64,000 nt of DNA from Poa pratensis (GCA_947311845.1 CAMZMU010000040.1:54815360-54879359); one strand, 5' to 3'; positions 44,673 through 55,659 are shown, counted from the stretch's first letter. Notes: generated by a model from the letters alone, not told the origin. A program made the numbers and translations.

Positions 44673-44796
44673 TTAATTTACCTATATATATATATATACC
44701 TCAGGATATTGTTTCGCAAAAAAAGATATAGTTACATTCTCGGTGAACCTATAACATACTAGAACAACGAAATCGGGGCAAGCAGGATAGTTATAT

Positions 44797-47674
44797 ACCC
44801 ATATACTACTATATATGAAAGCTGAGCGATTCCTCGAGCTCTCAGCGCTCGAGTTACTGTAGATCTACAGTAGCTACAGTACACACGCCGATCCACTCCG
44901 TCGAACGGCGATCGAACGGTCCGGAGGAAACGCCCGTGACGGTTTTGCCAAAAAAACCCTCACTGATCGATAAATCAAACCCGCAGTCCACAACTTCACG
45001 CTAGGAGGGACGTAAATGCAATTTTGGCAAAACTGAAGTCCCTTCCTAGAAAAGCGTCACCACTTCCCCCCTTCCCCTCCCCCTCGCGCGCGCGGCCGGA
45101 AATCGCCGCCGCCGCCACGCACCCCCGCCGCTCCGGCTCTCCCCGTCCACATCGCCGCACACGGAGACGTCCGCCGTCGCGCGCTCCCCCTCCTCGCCTA
45201 CTCTCGCGTGCCGGAACGGCGCGAGGTCGCCGCAATCGACGCCGCCGCGCTCACCGTACGACGCAGCGTCCACAGGCTGCCGGCGACGCTCCGGCGTCCC
45301 AAAATCGGCGGCGCCGCCGCTTGCTGGCACACCGCGTCCGCGCGCGTCCCGCGGCCGCACGCTCGCGTCCCAGCGTGCTCTGCTACGGCGCCGGCGAGGT
45401 CTACGCCGCCGCGGCAGAGGCCCGCCGCGCCTGACGTCACACTGACTTCCCAGCGGGCCTAGGCTGCCTGCTGGGCCGGCCTGCTTACTGTGCGGCTCGC
45501 CCGGCCTTCTTTTTTTTTCCTGTTTTCTTCTTCCTATTTTTCAGAACTTTTCAAACACAACTCCAAAAAATTTGAAACCAATTTCTAACAATTTGTACAA
45601 AACAAAATAACCACTTAAAATTCTTTGGGACCTTTTCTAAATTATTACAAGTCTTGCAAATTTGAAATAATACTCAATTCAATCCAAGTTCAAAAAAAAA
45701 AAATCCTTTCCAATAATCATTTTAAAGCAAAAACAGAAAATACAAACATTTCCATAAATGATCGTCCAAAAAAATATTATCAAATATCTAAATGACTACA
45801 AGAAAAAACAAAAAATTACGGCAACAAGAGAAAAGTTTGAATTTTTTGTATCGTTAAACATTTGGATAAAATTGTGGGAAACACACAAACATGTTAGCGC
45901 ATTTAAATCCAAATTTTGAATTTGAGTCTTCCAAAATTATAGCATTCTTTCAAACCTAACCATTTTACAAACATGAAAACAATTCAATTCGTACTAATTT
46001 CCTAACTTCAGCAAATTTGAAATCTAAATATTTGTAAAAAACAAAAGCTTTCTACGAATTCCAGCAGCTTACAAATTTGAACAATTCTTCAAGTAGCCGT
46101 TTTCAAAATTGCATGGCAACCATATTGAAACATACTAATTCAAATTCCAAAATTTCAGTACTTTACAATTTCAAAAAATCTTTCGCACCTAATCATTTTA
46201 CAAACGTGACAACAACCCAAATCTTAATAACTTTTCAATTTGAACAATTTTTCAAACCTAAACATTTCTAGAACATAAAACCAACTATTTACGACAAAAA
46301 CACAAACATGTTTGCCAAATTCAAATTTGTCAGCATTTGCCAAAAATTTAAGACAACAAATAACCAATTTAGAGCATTTCAATCCAAACTCCCAATTTAA
46401 GCCCTCAAGAAAAGAAAAAAAAATCTAACTCTCTAATTATGGAATTTAGTTCGATAAATGTGCTTTCATACTCATTATGGACTTCAATTACAAATTGCCA
46501 GACAAAAAGAAACATTTTTTTAACATTCCAATTAGCTTAAAATTTGGACATACTCTAAAATATATCAGATTTTTTTTCTTTTCATGAATAATTTCATAAC
46601 CCGTTACAATTTCCAACATGTGGGCCTACCCTATCTAATCAAATTAGGACAAATTTGTAAATGTAAACTTCTCCTTCTTAATTTCGATATATTCACGTCT
46701 AAACACCTTTTGAATGTGAACAACTTCATATTTGAATTTCTCACACCACCGCATTCAAAAATATGAAAAATATAACAACATTAACATAAAAAAATATTAC
46801 TATTTATGTCATATGACCAAAATTCAAATTTCAAAACTCCAAAATTCCCAATGGCTTTCAAATCTGAGCATTTGAAAAAACAAAAAAGAAAATAAACATA
46901 CGAATAGCTTCCCACTTTCACCAATTTTTAAAATTCAAACAAAGTATAAATCGATACCTCTGAATATATCCGTTGGAAAATTACAAGAAATATATTAAAA
47001 CAACCAGAAAATTACATGCAAAATACTTATGCTAAGATTTTTTTTCTTTGGAATATTCAATTTTTGTCACCATTTGGATGTAATTCAAGTGCATTTCGTC
47101 AAATTTCAATTAAATATTGACGCCGAAATACAAACATGATCGACCATTTCAAACTAATAGATATTTGAATATTCTACAAAATATAAAAAAATGCTAAAAA
47201 AAAATGCTCCCTATTCATTACAAAATAAAAAACATGTTTTCAAACTCTAATTTGGCCAACATGTAAGCAAATATTCCGATGTTCCATAAAATATATCGAA
47301 AATGCTAAAAAAACACTACATACTAATAGCAAATTACAAGTATATTTGAACATTTTAATTTAGCCAATATTTCGACGCCATACGGCTAAACTTTCTCAAA
47401 ATGCGGAACAAAATTCAAATGGATTTTTCTAATTTCAATTACATATTGACGTCCAAATACAGACATGTTTGAACATTTCAAACCACTAAATATTCGAATA
47501 TTCTACACATTATATTAAAGTTGCTCACAAAAAAAAATTGCTGCCTATTCATAACAAAATAAAAACATGTTTACACATTCCAAATTAGCCAACATTTTGG
47601 CGAACAAAAAATATATATATTATGCAAAAAAACTCACTAAGGGCGTGGCGTGACGCCACGCCAAATTCAACTAG
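44797..47674 (+). mobile_element. Non-autonomous Helitron C, related to Helitron A
   Basis: The left end is near ATACTACTATATATGAAAGC (exact start uncertain). The right end is CTAG (47671-47674) before T, with a hairpin of stems GGCGTGGCG and CGCCACGCC (47642-47662) 8 bp upstream. The layout matches Helitron A at 35056-36732: the TACTGTAG motif, CGATCGAACGGTCCG-type segment, GGTTTTGCCAAAAAAACCC, a GC-rich block (45050-45440), CTGACGTCA, then a long A/T-rich tail. The ORFs in the GC block are mutually overlapping on both strands and have no recognised domain. No Rep/helicase. Confidence 0.75.
45640..47640. other. A/T-rich non-coding tail of Helitron C
   Basis: About 2 kb of A/T-rich sequence with recurrent CAAACATG, TTTCAAA and ATTGACG(T/C)C phrases (for example 47118 and 47447). 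It looks like internally amplified Helitron DNA and holds no coding frame. Confidence 0.55.
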
Positions 47675-47898
47675 TTGGAACAACGCATGGGCTTAAAGTT
47701 GAATCATGAGAATGTTACATGGGGGCAAATTTACAATAATCAAATGCTAATTTGGGAATCTATAGGGACCTCCATCATTTTTAACATGTAAAAAAATAAG
47801 TTTATGTTGATCAGTTTCATTCATTGATTGCAAAATCTATATTTTTTAATATGCATAATACTTGATTTGACTGTAGCAACGCACGGGCATTCAACTAG
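47675..47898 (+). mobile_element. Second Helitron-like 3' end
   Basis: GTAGCAACGCACGGGCATTC followed by AACTAG at 47893-47898 and a T resembles common grass Helitron 3' ends. A diverged version (GGAACAACGCATGGGC) occurs at 47676. This may be the end of an outer Helitron into which Helitron C inserted. No strong hairpin was found. Confidence 0.4.
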
Positions 47899-48197
47899 TT
47901 ATTGCTAAAATGGACTCTAGAGTCAGCACTTAGACCCTGTGTTTCCATCAGGATAGCCCTCCGGATCGAAACGTCTCACCAACCCATTCAGTCATTCACC
48001 AAACTGTGAGACAAGGACACGAACTTAACTCCGGTAGCTGCTACCCAAACGGACGCGCGTTTGGTCCGCGTTTTGTCCGTTTGGGTCGGGGAACGGACGC
48101 GCGTCCGGCCCATGTCCGCCCCTTTCTGGCCAGTGCCCCCAACGGGGCCGACGCATTGAGTCCGCTTGCCATTTTTTTTAATAGTAGGATTACATTT

Positions 48198-48243
48198 TTA
48201 AACCCTAAAACCTAACATTAAACCCTAAAACCTAAACCTAAAC
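48198..48243 (+). repeat. Telomere-like AAACCCTAAA repeats
   Basis: Degenerate copies of the plant telomere unit (AAACCCTAAA, twice, with AACCTAAACCTAAA) cover about 45 bp. This is a telo-box-like cluster or a trace of break repair; no functional claim is made. Confidence 0.6.
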
Positions 48244-48497
48244 TTGAAGGAAATTAATAACCGACCACCGGCCGGTAAGTGGGAAGATCAAAGAGGGGCT
48301 GCGGCCTTGAGGAACGTCACGCAGCATGCCCGTTCTGCAACGGACTTGCTGGCTCTTCCTTCATCGCGGCCATGGCCAGCCAGGGCTGGCTGACTCAATC
48401 TTCTTTGATCATTTTGTAGCTACGAAACACGTAGCGGGCGCCGGTATTAGTGGAAAATGAGCCGCACATAGGCGGCCACGCCGGCGGGGATATGACA

Positions 48498-49025
48498 TCA
48501 GGTGGAGCTGCCTGCTCCTTTCGCGGTCTCGGCCGGCGCCAAGGCCTCCCGGTGCCGTTTGCGCCTCGCCGCGCGCTTCTTGGACTCTTCCGCGCGGCGC
48601 ATTTGCTTCATCTCCTCCTCCACTGCAGCGTCGGCACAGGCGCGCGCGGCGGACATGAACGCGGCCGCCCTCTGCGCGTGCAGCTGCATGTGGGCTGCAT
48701 CCACCGCCTCCTCCTCGGTGATGTGAGCAGGGCCGCCCACGCCAATGGGAGGCTCTGGCGGCGCGCCATCCCCCGCGACACCGGCCGCCGCGACACCGGC
48801 GGCGTACTCTTCTTCGTCGCTGTCGGCGCAGTCCGCGAACGCCGCCTCCACCGCACTCCTCTGGGCGTCCGTCAGGCGCGGACGTGGCGGCTGGGGAATC
48901 ATGCCGGCCCATGCCGGGCTGGTCGCCATCCGGCGCGAGAAGCTGCCGCGATAGCGCCCGCGCGCGCTCATACGCGCTCGCTCGACCTCGTCCACCAGAT
49001 GCTGCGGCGGCGGCGGCGGATCCAT
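48498..49025 (-). CDS. Transposon-associated hypothetical protein (175 aa)
   Basis: It starts MDPPPPPQHLVDEVERARMS, followed by ARGRYRGSFSRRMATSPAW and PRPRLTDAQRSAVEAAFADC. The middle is acidic (DSDEEEYAAG). The C-terminal half is a charged Ala/Arg/Glu-rich helix (EEEMKQMRRAEESKKRAARR), a likely coiled coil. I know similar anonymous proteins from repetitive grass DNA, so I treat it as carried by the surrounding element. No domain or function can be named. The opposite-strand frames are shadows. Confidence 0.45.
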   Translation of the reverse strand: MDPPPPPQHLVDEVERARMSARGRYRGSFSRRMATSPAWAGMIPQPPRPRLTDAQRSAVEAAFADCADSDEEEYAAGVAAAGVAGDGAPPEPPIGVGGPAHITEEEAVDAAHMQLHAQRAAAFMSAARACADAAVEEEMKQMRRAEESKKRAARRKRHREALAPAETAKGAGSST

Positions 49026-49610
49026 TCCGGCGCGTGGATCTGAGCTTGGAGATGGTGGCCGCCGTGGCTAGGGTTTGGCCGGCCGGCGCGATTGGGGAGG
49101 AGTGCTAGGGTTTGTGCCCTAGGGTTTGGCCGGCCGGCGCGATTTATACAGCTCCACCGCCCACAGTTATTACGGGTAGGTGGCCGTTGGGGTCGATGAC
49201 ACGCGGGGCCAGGGCGGACACGGGGAGGATGCAGGAACGGTCCGCTCGCGTCCGGGCCCGATGCATCGGTGACCCAAATTTGGGCCAGGAATGCGTCGCG
49301 GCGGACCAAAAAACGGACCGCGGTCCGTTTGCGTCGCCCCGTTGGGCCGTGTTTTTGGCTCCCGCGGACAGGGACGGACGCGCGCGGACTCGATGGGTCG
49401 CCCCGTTGGAGTCATCCTAACCTCCTCATGTCCTGCTTCGGTGGATGGACTTGCTTTCACGCCATGGATAGAGAAGGTACTAGCTAGTCTGGACTCTAAA
49501 GGAGCATCTAGTTGTGTTGACTCTGAATGAGCAAATCCATTTCACCATCGTGCAAACTCAAGGGCGCTTTCATCTTAATTTGATGTAAACTTGGATTAGT
49601 TCTGACCCCC

Positions 49611-49966
49611 GAGCACCACTGCTTAATCTGTTTGAAAAAAATCAAAAACAATATTTAAGTTTCAAAAGAATCTGGAAAAAATTATGGATGTTCTCAATGA
49701 TGTAATCTACATCCGTGAAAAATCACAGTGCGAAATACATTGTATTTTGAGCTACACAAAAATGAGAAATGTTCAGTCCTCAGTATAGTTGTTTCAAAAT
49801 TTCAATTTTGTTGTTTTCATGTAGCCATAATATAAAGAATTCCGCACTGTAATTTTGCACGATTGTAGTATACATCAATGAGAACATGCATGAATTTTTC
49901 CATACCTTTTTTGAAATTTCTAAACATGTTTTTTGAATTTTTCAAACAGAGATAGCACTAGTGCTC
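49611..49966. mobile_element. MITE of about 356 bp with GAGCAC..TGTTTGAAAAA termini
   Basis: Left GAGCACCACTGCTTAATC then TGTTTGAAAAA, and right TTTTTCAAACAGAGAT then AGCACTAGTGCTC, form inverted repeats of about 30 bp. The internal phrase TTCTCAATGATGTA..CGTGAAA and its mirrored counterpart (TACATCAATGAGAACATGC) make the element largely palindromic. A TSD is not obvious. Confidence 0.6.
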
Positions 49967-51610
49967 AGAAGGCAAAGTGACTTTTCGGTAAACTTGCCAC
50001 ATTTGAGTAGGAAAGTATCGATGACTATTGTTGTTCTGGATTGTCATGCCGGTGGACCATTTTGACGTTTCGAGCATCTAAATCTTCCACGAGATTTTTA
50101 GCATGATAGATCGTTAGGTCTAGTCCTGGTGGGTAGAAGGGGGCTAGATGTCCGAGCCGTTGTGAAACAATCGAAAAAATAATAGGACATCGAGTGTAAA
50201 AGATTTTTTTAATCATTTTGGTATGTGAACGTGTGTCCCATACTCATGTTATTAGCTGAATAGTGGAACTTGCACAATTTTGCCGATCTAAAAAGGGATT
50301 TATGCCATGCTTAGTTATTAGAAATTTCATAGGGAATTTAGAGAATTCTATTACATATAATAATTTTCTATAGAGCTTGTTTTGTTTGTAAGATTGTAAA
50401 CCATAAAAATTATTTTATGGACTATTTTGCATGCAGTTCATAAGAAACTTTTCTCTTGGTCTGGACTCATGAAAATTTTCCTTGTGTGACAATTGCAAGA
50501 ATGGCATGCACATATTCTTTTCGACGATTCCCGTGTTTTCATGTGGTGCAACAAAATAATTTCGATTACAGATTCATGCGCGATTCTTGTAGGATTCACT
50601 ATGCTATCTAATCCCAACTCCATGTTTTTTTATTCATACATTTCCAAATCTCGCTGACTAATGGGGCCATTAAGTGTATGCCTCATATCCAAAAACGGCG
50701 AGAGTTGTTAGGCAAACAAAAGTTGTGCCTACCCCAAAGTTGTTGGTGAATGCATAGGGTAGTGTCTATGAAATAGTTATTTCTTCGCATATTGCTTTAG
50801 AATGATCCTAGTATCCTTTTTGAGTCTATCACTTTGTTTCTTAAGAAAATAATACTTATTGCAACACATGGTTTTTCAAGAGGTAGTCTTAGCTAAATCC
50901 ATGTTTATCCACATCTGGCGCAATTTGAAAGTCACGTACTCTACAAATAGAAGGATCTACTTTATTGAGGTTAAGCTTAAAATTCAACTGCTAACTCCGT
51001 GTCCACTTTTTGTCAAAGGGGTATTTATTAACTCAAAAAAATCATCAAGGCGTCACAACTAAAATAGTTTACACCCATCCTCCCAATAACAAGATATATG
51101 TAACCCGTAGCAACACGTAAATAATGTTTTGAAAGGGTCTTGTGGTGAGGTGGACTTTCAATCTAGAGAAAGCTTCTAAAAAATAACCACCTAGATAAAT
51201 ACCAGAAGTTGTAACATTTGAATATCTGATTATGATTGAACACTCCTGTTTGGTACTCAATCTAGAGAAAGCTTCCACTTTAGTAATACTCAGTTTGCAT
51301 TTACTAAACCATATTATTCCAAACTTCTTCTATAATTTTATGACAAAATAGCTAAAAAGAGTTAAACGAAGAATAAAAAAGACAAAAGCTTCCCAAAAAA
51401 AGACAAAAGCTATAACATGGATATTCAGTACTTCTGTTCAGTACTCGGTCCAAATTCCCAACAAAGTCCTTGTACAAGTACTTGTACACTTTTTCTCTTA
51501 AACATACATGCGTTGTTACATCTGATTTGCTTCACTAAGGTTGCCTTGTGATGTAACAGCTGCTACCAAATCTTGAACTCACATGAACAACTCAACAACT
51601 GAACAAAACT
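49967..51610. other. A/T-rich intergenic DNA without recognised features
   Basis: Short open frames only (none above 70 codons) and no domain. A direct repeat AATCTAGAGAAAGCTTC occurs at 51161 and 51260. I see no gene or clear transposon. Confidence 0.5.
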
Positions 51611-51613
51611 TTA

Positions 51614-52300
51614 GGACCTATTTGATTTATAGGATAGGAAAGATGTATGAATAGGAAAAACATAGGATTACCATGTCATGCACACTTCAATCCTTTTTTT
51701 TTTTTTTGAGAATTCCTGGTCTTTTACAGTACAGCTGTAGTATCTGAACTCACGCACAACTCACTCCACACACACTCAACACCACACACACGCTACCTGT
51801 GCGCAAGCTAAGACCTAACCAGACTATACTAAGCTTCTGGACCTCCGTGAGCCTAGACCTACTGGGAAACCCCTGCGGTGGTGGGCACACCACAATACCT
51901 CTGACAGAACCACGGTGGAATTGGCCCAGAAGCAGGAACTGATTAAGGCTCAGTCCCCAAAGCCCTCCACAAATTTTGGTGAGACGTCCAGGAAAATCGG
52001 TCCCGTAGGACTCGAACCTGAGACGGGTTGGAACTGGCCACTGCCAGCCAACCACCGAGCCACTGCTCGTTCTCCACTATAGGATTTGGTTTGTACCAAA
52101 ATTTGTTTGATTCCACCAAATGAATTGTAAAAAGAGATTGAAGTGGATGTTAGAATTTCTATGGGAAGTAGTACACAAAATTCCTTAGGAAAAGTTCCTA
52201 TAGAATCTAATCCTACAAATCAAACAAGGAAGAAAGGAAAATTTCTATAGGATTAAATTCTCCAAAAATCCTATGCAATTCTTTTGAATCAAACAGCCCC
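51614..52300. mobile_element. Tourist-like MITE split by a SINE
   Basis: The ends GGACCTATTTGATTTATAGG and its imperfect complement (TTTTGAATCAAACAGCCCC) are flanked by TTA (51611-51613 and 52301-52303), as in PIF/Harbinger-derived Tourist MITEs. Without the SINE the element is about 305 bp. Confidence 0.78.
51694..52075 (-). mobile_element. tRNA-derived SINE
   Basis: On the minus strand the head holds a pol III A box (GTGGCTCGGTGGTTGG, 52048-52063). About 30 nt further on is a B box (GGTTCGAGTCC, 52008-52018), as in a tRNA-like promoter. The body is about 330 bp and ends in a poly(A) tail (T14 on plus, 51694-51707). No clear TSD was found. It lies inside a Tourist MITE. Confidence 0.78.
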
Positions 52301-52369
52301 TTACTCTTTCGGTGGAAGAAACTTCCAACCCACGACTTCATGGTCAGAGTTAATGATTTGAGGAAGTGT

Positions 52370-53380
52370 AAGACGCTCACTTTCCCCTCCCCTCCCCTCT
52401 CGTCCTCTCCGCCTCTCTCCCCTTGAGAGTCGCCTCCTGTTCCCCGGCTCGCTCGGCTCGCCTCTCCGGCGGCTTTGCCGTCCGGCGTGGTGGAGAGAGT
52501 GGAGCGCGGGTTGTACAGAGTAGTCTAGGGAGTAGTCTAGGTTTTCTAGTGTCTACAGGTTTGCGTCTCGTGGCGTATGTCCCGTCTTTCTTCCCCTTGA
52601 GGTGTGCAGCTCCGGCGTTCGTGCACGGCGTCGAGCTCGTTGTGGATCTGGTCTCTGTCAAGCTTCCAAGGTGGAAGACGCGCGGAGGCGAGTCCGCGAC
52701 AGCCCTCTTCAATAAGTGCTTCTGGATCCTAGAGTTGTGGCTCTCTCTTCTGCTCCTGACCGGCCTTGGTGGCGAGGGGGGGAGGAGAGGGGTGCTTGGC
52801 TGTGGGAGCGCTGCGGCTATCCTGGCGACGACGAGGACGCGTCGTCGGAGTGCGAGGTCCTGGGGTTGCCTGGAACTCCATGGTGGAGGTCTGCGCCGTC
52901 AGGTACTAAGCGCCGCTTCTTGCCGTTCTCTGTTTGCTGGTGGTGGAGGTGGTTTGCTTTGGTGGCGTTACTCCGGCCGGCCGTGGAGGCGAGGGGAGTG
53001 GCTGCCTGGAGCTTGGGTGTGCGGCTGGGTGGCCTGGGCGGAGCTGCGTTGGCGGGAAGATGGTGGATGCTGAAGAGATGGTGCTTTGGCCGTGTCCGTT
53101 CATGGAGCACAGATTCCGTCGCTGCGCGGCGGATGGATTATGCGGTTGTCTACTATGTGTGGTGGCGCCTCCTCTCCGGCGGCGAGCGGTACGGCGACGC
53201 TGGCGACGGCTAGGTTTTCGGGAGTGCGGTGGAGGATCTGATTGTGTTTCTGCCTGGATGCTCGGGGTGCTTCGTGCAATTTGCAGGACCCTTTTGTAAT
53301 TTTCTTTCTTTTCTGGGTTGGCTTGTAAGTTGTTCTGAGTATTCTGGATATATGGATCGGATCCTTTGTCAAAAAAAAAA
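52370..53380 (+). mobile_element. Poly(A) retroposon with 15-bp TSD
   Basis: The 15-mer GATTTGAGGAAGTGT flanks the insert exactly (52355-52369 and 53381-53395), and the insert ends in A10 (53371-53380). These are the marks of LINE-mediated retroposition. The 1-kb body begins with CT-rich sequence like a plant 5' UTR and is GC-rich. Frames of up to 216 codons occur on both strands but contain no recognisable domain. It is either a non-autonomous LINE derivative or a processed copy of an unidentified transcript. Confidence 0.85.
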
Positions 53381-53395
53381 GATTTGAGGAAGTGT

Positions 53396-53860
53396 TTGTC
53401 GTCCATGTACTACTTCCAGAAAACCTGCATGCCAGTCACCTACTTGTGGAAAAAAAATGGCAGCAAAATATCTGTACAAACACAAAGTTGTCGCTGTCCA
53501 CGAACTATTCAGGAACAGCTGTACATCTCTGTCAGAAGATGGAAATCTTCAACCAAAGGAGTAAGGTCAAATTTATGGTGCTAGATCTGGCAAGGATTCA
53601 TTCAACAGCTCATAAACAGCCTCACATGCTCTGCAAGCAAGAGAACAAAAGGGGACATTCCGATTCGCACAGGTGGATCGTCGGCGGCGGCCGCCATTAT
53701 CACACGCAAGCAAGCTAACGCAGCAAGATACGGGGGTCATCATTTTATAGGAGTAATATTATTTGTCTGGACAAATTTTTAAGTACATTAAATGACAATT
53801 TCCAAGAAGATACAAAACGCAAGAAAGCCAAAATGGGGAATAATTAATTCTTTTTCGTCG
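53396..53860. other. Intergenic stretch before the CCoAOMT 3' end
   Basis: No gene or repeat recognised; this includes the likely 3' UTR of the minus-strand methyltransferase gene (about 53800-53913). Confidence 0.4.
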
Positions 53861-53913
53861 CATCTATTGTGCGGAGGAGAGGGGAATCAATCAGCACGAT
53901 GATCGTTCTTTTT

Positions 53914-55085
53914 TCACTTGGCGCGGCGGCAGAGAGTGATGCCGTCGCCGACGGGGAGCTGGCAGATCTCGACGCGGTCGTCGGCGGCGAGGGCCTTGTT
54001 GAGCTCGAGGACGAAGTCGCGGTAGTAGCGGATGTACTTGCGCATGGGCGCGTCGGCGGGGAGCACGACGGACCCGTTCCAGAGGGTGTTGTCGTAGCCG
54101 AGGAGGCCGCCGACCTTGACGAGCTTCATGAGGCGCTCGTGGTAGTTGAGGTAGTTGTCCTTGTCGGCGTCGACGAAGACGAAGTCGAAGGTGCCGTGGT
54201 TGGCCTCGTCCTCGAGCAGCGCGTCCAGGACCGGGAGAGCCGGGCCTTCGCGGAAGTCGATCTTGTGCGCCACGCCGGCCTTCTCGATGCACGGCAGGCC
54301 GATGGTCTCGTAGTTCTCACGGTTGATGTCCATGGCCAAGATCTGCATTTCGATTTTGGTCTTGGATTTCAGTTTCCATTTTTGTTGCCGGTGATCTGAC
54401 TTCTGAGCTTGCTTGCTTGCTTGCTAAATTGGGTAGATCTGGTGCGATGAGTAGATAAAGAAAGGACTGACCGTGCCGTCTTCGGGATGGCGAGGGCGGT
54501 GGCGAGGAGGGAGTAGCCGGTGTAGACGCCGATCTCCATGGTCTTCTTGGCGCCGATGAGCTTGAGGAACATGTTGAGGAACTGGCCCTCGTCAGCGGAC
54601 GTCGTCATCAGGTTCCTGCAAGATCCAAAAAAATGTGAGCTTTCCTTCTTTCGCAGATCAGACAATAACAGATCCAGCTTAGCCGAGACGAACACGGACC
54701 AAGAACTGCATCATGGCAGAGGGATCGAAGACGGATAACGTACCATGGGTGGGTGGCGGTGACCTCGCGGAGCTCCTTCATGCACGCGTGCTCGCGCGGG
54801 TACACGCTCGTCTCCAGGATGTACTGCGCGTGATCAGATCAAACCGTCAAGAACTGCAAGATCCAGCTAAACAGAGACGGATTCGAGCGAGCAAGAAACT
54901 GGAGATGCAATTTCAGTTCTTGGATCAAGCTCTCAGTAGCATACCTGGTAGAGCGCGTCGCTCTGGAGCAGGCTCTTGTGCCCGACCTCGGAGTGGCGCG
55001 TGACCTGCTCGCCGCCGCTGGCGGCGCCGTTGGTGGTCTGCTCCTTGGCCACCGTGGCCGTGGCATCAGCCGCCGTGGTCGCCAT
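53914..55085 (-). pseudogene. CCoAOMT: Caffeoyl-CoA O-methyltransferase gene, four exons, 1-nt deletion in exon 3
   Basis: The enzyme methylates caffeoyl-CoA to feruloyl-CoA using S-adenosylmethionine, in the cytosolic lignin pathway. Exons on minus are 55085-54945, 54823-54744, 54615-54472 and 54342-53914, with GT/AG borders. Diagnostic blocks are [41 protein letters not shown], the SAM-binding [28 protein letters not shown], the metal-binding [19 protein letters not shown], and [15 protein letters not shown] at the C-terminus. The full product would be about 264 residues, normal for the family. In exon 3, where PEDGT is expected before the donor, the frame reads PKTAR because one G is missing (about 54484-54487). 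Exon 4 is fully intact, so this is a very recent mutation or an assembly error. Confidence 0.92.
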
Positions 55086-55194
55086 TGCCGACGGTCTTAA
55101 GTTAAGAAGAAGGGGACGCGCGAGATCTGGGGACGGTTGTTTTGCTGACTCGGTCGATTGATTGACCTTGCCGGGAAGAGACTCAACGCGCGGG

Positions 55195-55202
55195 TTATAT
55201 AG
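55195..55202 (-). promoter_or_regulatory. TATA box of the CCoAOMT gene
   Basis: CTATATAA on the minus strand lies about 110 bp upstream of the ATG (55085), inside a GC-rich leader. Position and sequence fit a core promoter. Confidence 0.65.
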
Positions 55203-55323
55203 CGCGCGCGGCAGCGGGGTCGATGGCGAGAGCGAGAGGGAGGTGAGCCAGTAGGCGGAAGGAGGGAGAGAGAGGGGCCGGGGTGTCGGCGGCACGGAGC
55301 GGTCGGTAGGAGCACGGCTTTTG

Positions 55324-55339
55324 GGTTGGTGGGTTTGGT
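55324..55339 (-). promoter_or_regulatory. AC-element-like sites upstream of CCoAOMT
   Basis: On the minus strand ACCAAAC (55333-55339) and ACCAACC (55324-55330) lie about 240 bp before the ATG. AC elements (ACC-A/T-A-rich) are bound by R2R3-MYB activators of phenylpropanoid and lignin genes. The match supports lignin-linked regulation but is short. Confidence 0.45.
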
Positions 55340-55659
55340 AGTGGTGGGCTGCGACTGCTGCGGAGACTCAGCGAGGACGAGGGGGCTTCGCTGCTGGTGC
55401 TGGTGGTGCACGGCGCGCGGTGGTGCGAGTAGCCGCTGCGTGGACCGCGTCCACCATTGGCATGGCGGACGGGAGGAGAGCGAGGGATTGGTGGGAGAGT
55501 GACTGGTGGGCGGTGGCGTCGTGGTGGTGGACCGACGTGCGGGCCGAATTGGTGTGGGCTGAGTGGCTAGCTCGACTCATTCATTCCTTGCTCGTCGCTT
55601 TCTGGAGTAGAAATTTACGCACTGACGCCTGAAACTCATTTTTTTACTCCCGAGTGATC

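Larger units (their letters stand above)
48028..49420 (-). mobile_element. Putative DNA transposon with inverted CCAACGGGGC termini and one ORF
   Basis: The left region contains CCAACGGGGCCGACGCATTG AGTCCGC (48131 onward). The right region, read in reverse from about 49412, contains CCAACGGGGCGACCCATCG AGTCCGC, a long imperfect inverted repeat. Both ends are rich in GGACGCGCG and CCAAACGGAC. The exact boundaries and TSD are unresolved and the superfamily is unassigned (Harbinger-like is a guess). A duplicated AGGGTTTGGCCGGCCGGCGC occurs at 49070 and 49121. Confidence 0.45.

Noticed and set aside
45024..45462. ORFs of 70-136 codons in Helitron C
   Set aside because: Same reason as Helitron A: all six frames are fairly open in a GC-rich block.
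52000..52075. Candidate tRNA gene from A and B boxes
   Set aside because: No cloverleaf acceptor stem could be formed, and the sequence continues into a 330-bp body with a poly(A) tail, so it is a SINE head.
52423..53406. ORFs of 216 and 166 codons in the poly(A) retroposon
   Set aside because: Opposite-strand overlap and low-complexity translations; the insert is defined by TSD and poly(A), not by a coding frame.
53869..54399. 176-codon plus-strand ORF over the CCoAOMT last exon
   Set aside because: Antisense shadow of the well-supported minus-strand exon 4.
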